Notes under the pieces: model-generated | The model's database searches: none | What the model saw: the letters and a program-made list of their open reading frames with translations, nothing else | What the model was told of the DNA's origin: nothing | Shown here: positions 61,257 to 62,560 of the stretch, one piece after another | Numbering within the stretch: the first letter of the stretch is position 1 | Layout of the letters: each line of letters opens with the position of its first letter | Made by a program: the position numbers and the translations under genes | Assembly: GCA_900474095.1 (NCBI GenBank) | Contig: UCOA01000080.1 | Span: 1 to 62,560, forward strand | Source of the DNA: Hyphomicrobiales bacterium | GTDB lineage: Bacteria > Pseudomonadota > Alphaproteobacteria > Rhizobiales > Rhizobiaceae | Length of the DNA: 62,560 bases | Reading direction: 5' to 3'

Positions 61257-62317
61257 TCCCGGCCGCGGATATTACATCAGCCATAACGCAGATTTCCCGA
61301 GGCTTTCGCCGCTTGAAGGGCATCGGCGACGCCGCCGACGCCGATACGGGTGAAATCGTCTTCGATGAGTGGGACTGGGAGGTCGGCGTCGGGCTTTACG
61401 GCTATTTTCGCGACGCAGAAGAGCGCGACGATCATGCCGCCTTCGGCAGGCTGATCCGCTGGTATGAAAATCAGCTTGCCCGCGGCCTGCCGCGTCGTCA
61501 GGTCAATTCCACGTCACCGATGCTGGTATTTTCCCTGTTGGCGGAGAAGTTTCAGCGGGAAGACTGGAAGGCGATCGCCCACGACTGGGCGCAGTGGATT
61601 TTTGAGGAGATGCCGCGGACCGAAGAAGGCGGTTACCAGCATCTTGTCAAGGAGCGCGACAACGAGGGCCAGCTCTGGGACGATACATTGTTCATGGCCG
61701 TGCTATTCATGACGACAGCTGGCCGGCTGTGCCAGCGACCCGATTGGATCGAGGACGCGCGCTACCAGTTTCTCTGCCATATCCGGTTTCTGGGTGACCC
61801 GCCAAGCGGGCTGTTCTTCCATGGGTGGACCTTTCTCGGCCGGCATAATTATGCGCGTGCTCTGTGGGCGAGGGGCAATGCCTGGATCACCATCGCTATT
61901 CCTGAACTCTTCCGCATCGCGCCGCCGCAGGGCGCCATTGCCCGCTACCTCAAGGAAGTTTATCGCACTCAGGTCGCAGCTCTTCGGGTGCTCCAGAACG
62001 AGCAAGGCATGTTCCATACGTTGCTCGACGATGTCGGAAGTCCCATCGAGGCCTCGGCCACGGCGGGTATCGGCTATGGCATTCTTGCCGGAATCCGCGA
62101 AGGACTGATCGACGAGAGCTTCAGGGACACGGCGGAACGATCGCTCAGCGCCATTCTGTCGCGGATCGACGAAGCCGGCCTTTTGATGGATGTTTCGGAC
62201 GGCACCCCGATGGGCGAGGATCTCGACTTCTATCGCCGCATCAAAAATCTGCCGACACCTTATGGCCAGGCGCTGGGAGGGCTTTTCCTGATGGAATCGA
62301 GACGGCACGCGCGCTGA
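61253..62317 (+). CDS. GH105-type unsaturated rhamnogalacturonyl hydrolase (YesR/YteR-like)
   Basis: Hydrolyses the unsaturated uronic acid left at the end of oligosaccharides by pectin lyases, giving DKI-type sugars for KduI. 354 residues, alpha/alpha barrel. Signature LWDDTLFMAVLFM with catalytic Asp at about 143-144, then LFFHGWTFLGRHNYARALWA and RGNAWITIAIPELF, HTLLDDVGSPIEASATAGIG, YGILAGI and LPTPYGQALGGLFLMESR. All match GH88/GH105 proteins. No signal peptide, so the substrate is imported oligosaccharide. Overlaps the 864-residue gene by four bases and precedes an ABC ATPase, suggesting one catabolic operon. Confidence 0.9.
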   Translation: MIPAADITSAITQISRGFRRLKGIGDAADADTGEIVFDEWDWEVGVGLYGYFRDAEERDDHAAFGRLIRWYENQLARGLPRRQVNSTSPMLVFSLLAEKFQREDWKAIAHDWAQWIFEEMPRTEEGGYQHLVKERDNEGQLWDDTLFMAVLFMTTAGRLCQRPDWIEDARYQFLCHIRFLGDPPSGLFFHGWTFLGRHNYARALWARGNAWITIAIPELFRIAPPQGAIARYLKEVYRTQVAALRVLQNEQGMFHTLLDDVGSPIEASATAGIGYGILAGIREGLIDESFRDTAERSLSAILSRIDEAGLLMDVSDGTPMGEDLDFYRRIKNLPTPYGQALGGLFLMESRRHAR

Positions 62318-62386
62318 CGGACGGGACGTGCCCACTGCTTTGCCAGGGTCGCTGCGTCCCACACGGAGATTGGGAGGAAAGACACA

Positions 62387-62560
62387 ATGACCGCAATATC
62401 CATGAAGGATCTGCGTAAGTCCTACGGATCGCTCGAAGTCATCCACGGCATCGATATCGACGTGGCATCCGGCGAGTTCGTCGCTCTGGTTGGGCCGTCA
62501 GGCTGCGGCAAGTCAACGCTTTTGCGGATGATCTCCGGGCTCGAGCCTATCTCGGCGGGG
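62387..62560 (+). CDS. Sugar ABC transporter ATPase, UgpC/MalK type, right edge
   Basis: From ATG 62387 (GGGAGG upstream) the frame is open to the window end (58 codons). It reads [20 protein letters not shown] and [20 protein letters not shown], with intact Walker A. It is the start of a CUT1-type ATPase, the likely partner of the SBP at 57226-58509, with permease genes expected further right. The rest is outside the window. Confidence 0.9.
   Translation, partial: MTAISMKDLRKSYGSLEVIHGIDIDVASGEFVALVGPSGCGKSTLLRMISGLEPISAG

Overview
The window reads as part of a large secondary replicon (plasmid or chromid) of a Rhizobiaceae bacterium (Rhizobium / Agrobacterium / Ensifer group). Evidence: a complete repABC replication and partition unit on the minus strand (14589-18174) with the expected counter-transcribed RNA between repB and repC; a minCDE cluster of the kind rhizobia carry on extrachromosomal replicons; a SyrB-like gene at the left edge; two adjacent Ku genes with an ATP-dependent ligase; DUF982, DUF1403 and KGG-type genes typical of the group; and high-GC coding DNA with many ABC sugar transporters. 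The species cannot be fixed from sequence reading alone.

Layout. 1-1.8 kb: partial SyrB-like regulator, Crp/Fnr regulator, one small gene. 1.9-5.2 kb: DNA end joining (ku, ku, ligase) facing a decayed LigD phosphoesterase relic and a frameshifted small gene. 5.4-7.7 kb: small general-stress-type genes and a decayed DUF982 gene. 7.8-9.6 kb: minCDE. 9.8-12.3 kb: IS1595-type relic, an array of four 23-bp repeats, a DUF4143 ATPase, a frameshifted small gene. 12.4-14.4 kb: two-component pair. 14.6-18.3 kb: repCBA, ctRNA and a 16-bp palindrome upstream of repA. 19-25 kb: accessory zone with a tyrosine recombinase, a broken parDE, a Tat-exported Hint-domain protein, DUF982, and a 5'-truncated ROK regulator. 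25.8-31 kb: large catalase, PEBP protein, IS630 relic, small genes. 31.4-36.3 kb: ABC ATPase, FtsX-type permease and AttH/CrtC-like exported protein in one operon, then a GXWXG/DUF4334 gene. 37.5-45.3 kb: sugar ABC transporter, divergent LacI regulator and a formylglycine sulfatase. 45.4-49.2 kb: small genes, a protein phosphatase and a DUF1403-ScpB pair. 49.3-62.5 kb: a uronate/pectin-type catabolic region.

The right-hand region is the most coherent. A ribose-type ABC transporter (49.7-53.4 kb), its LacI-family repressor and an SMP-30 lactonase share a 16-bp operator-like palindrome. Next come KduI, a broken KduD-like dehydrogenase, and a second solute-binding protein divergent from an 864-residue protein of unknown fold and a GH105-type unsaturated uronyl hydrolase. 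The divergent promoter carries two AATGAAA-N4-TTTCATT palindromes that look like the KdgR box of enterobacterial pectin genes, although no KdgR homologue lies in the window. The inferred job is uptake and breakdown of unsaturated oligouronides from plant cell walls, with one pathway step (kduD) apparently lost or supplied elsewhere.

Several genes carry single-base frameshifts (near 5135, 6131, 12100, 20390 and 56103, and in the IS relic). These are either real decay or assembly errors. The functional calls rest on motif recognition by eye; no database search was run.
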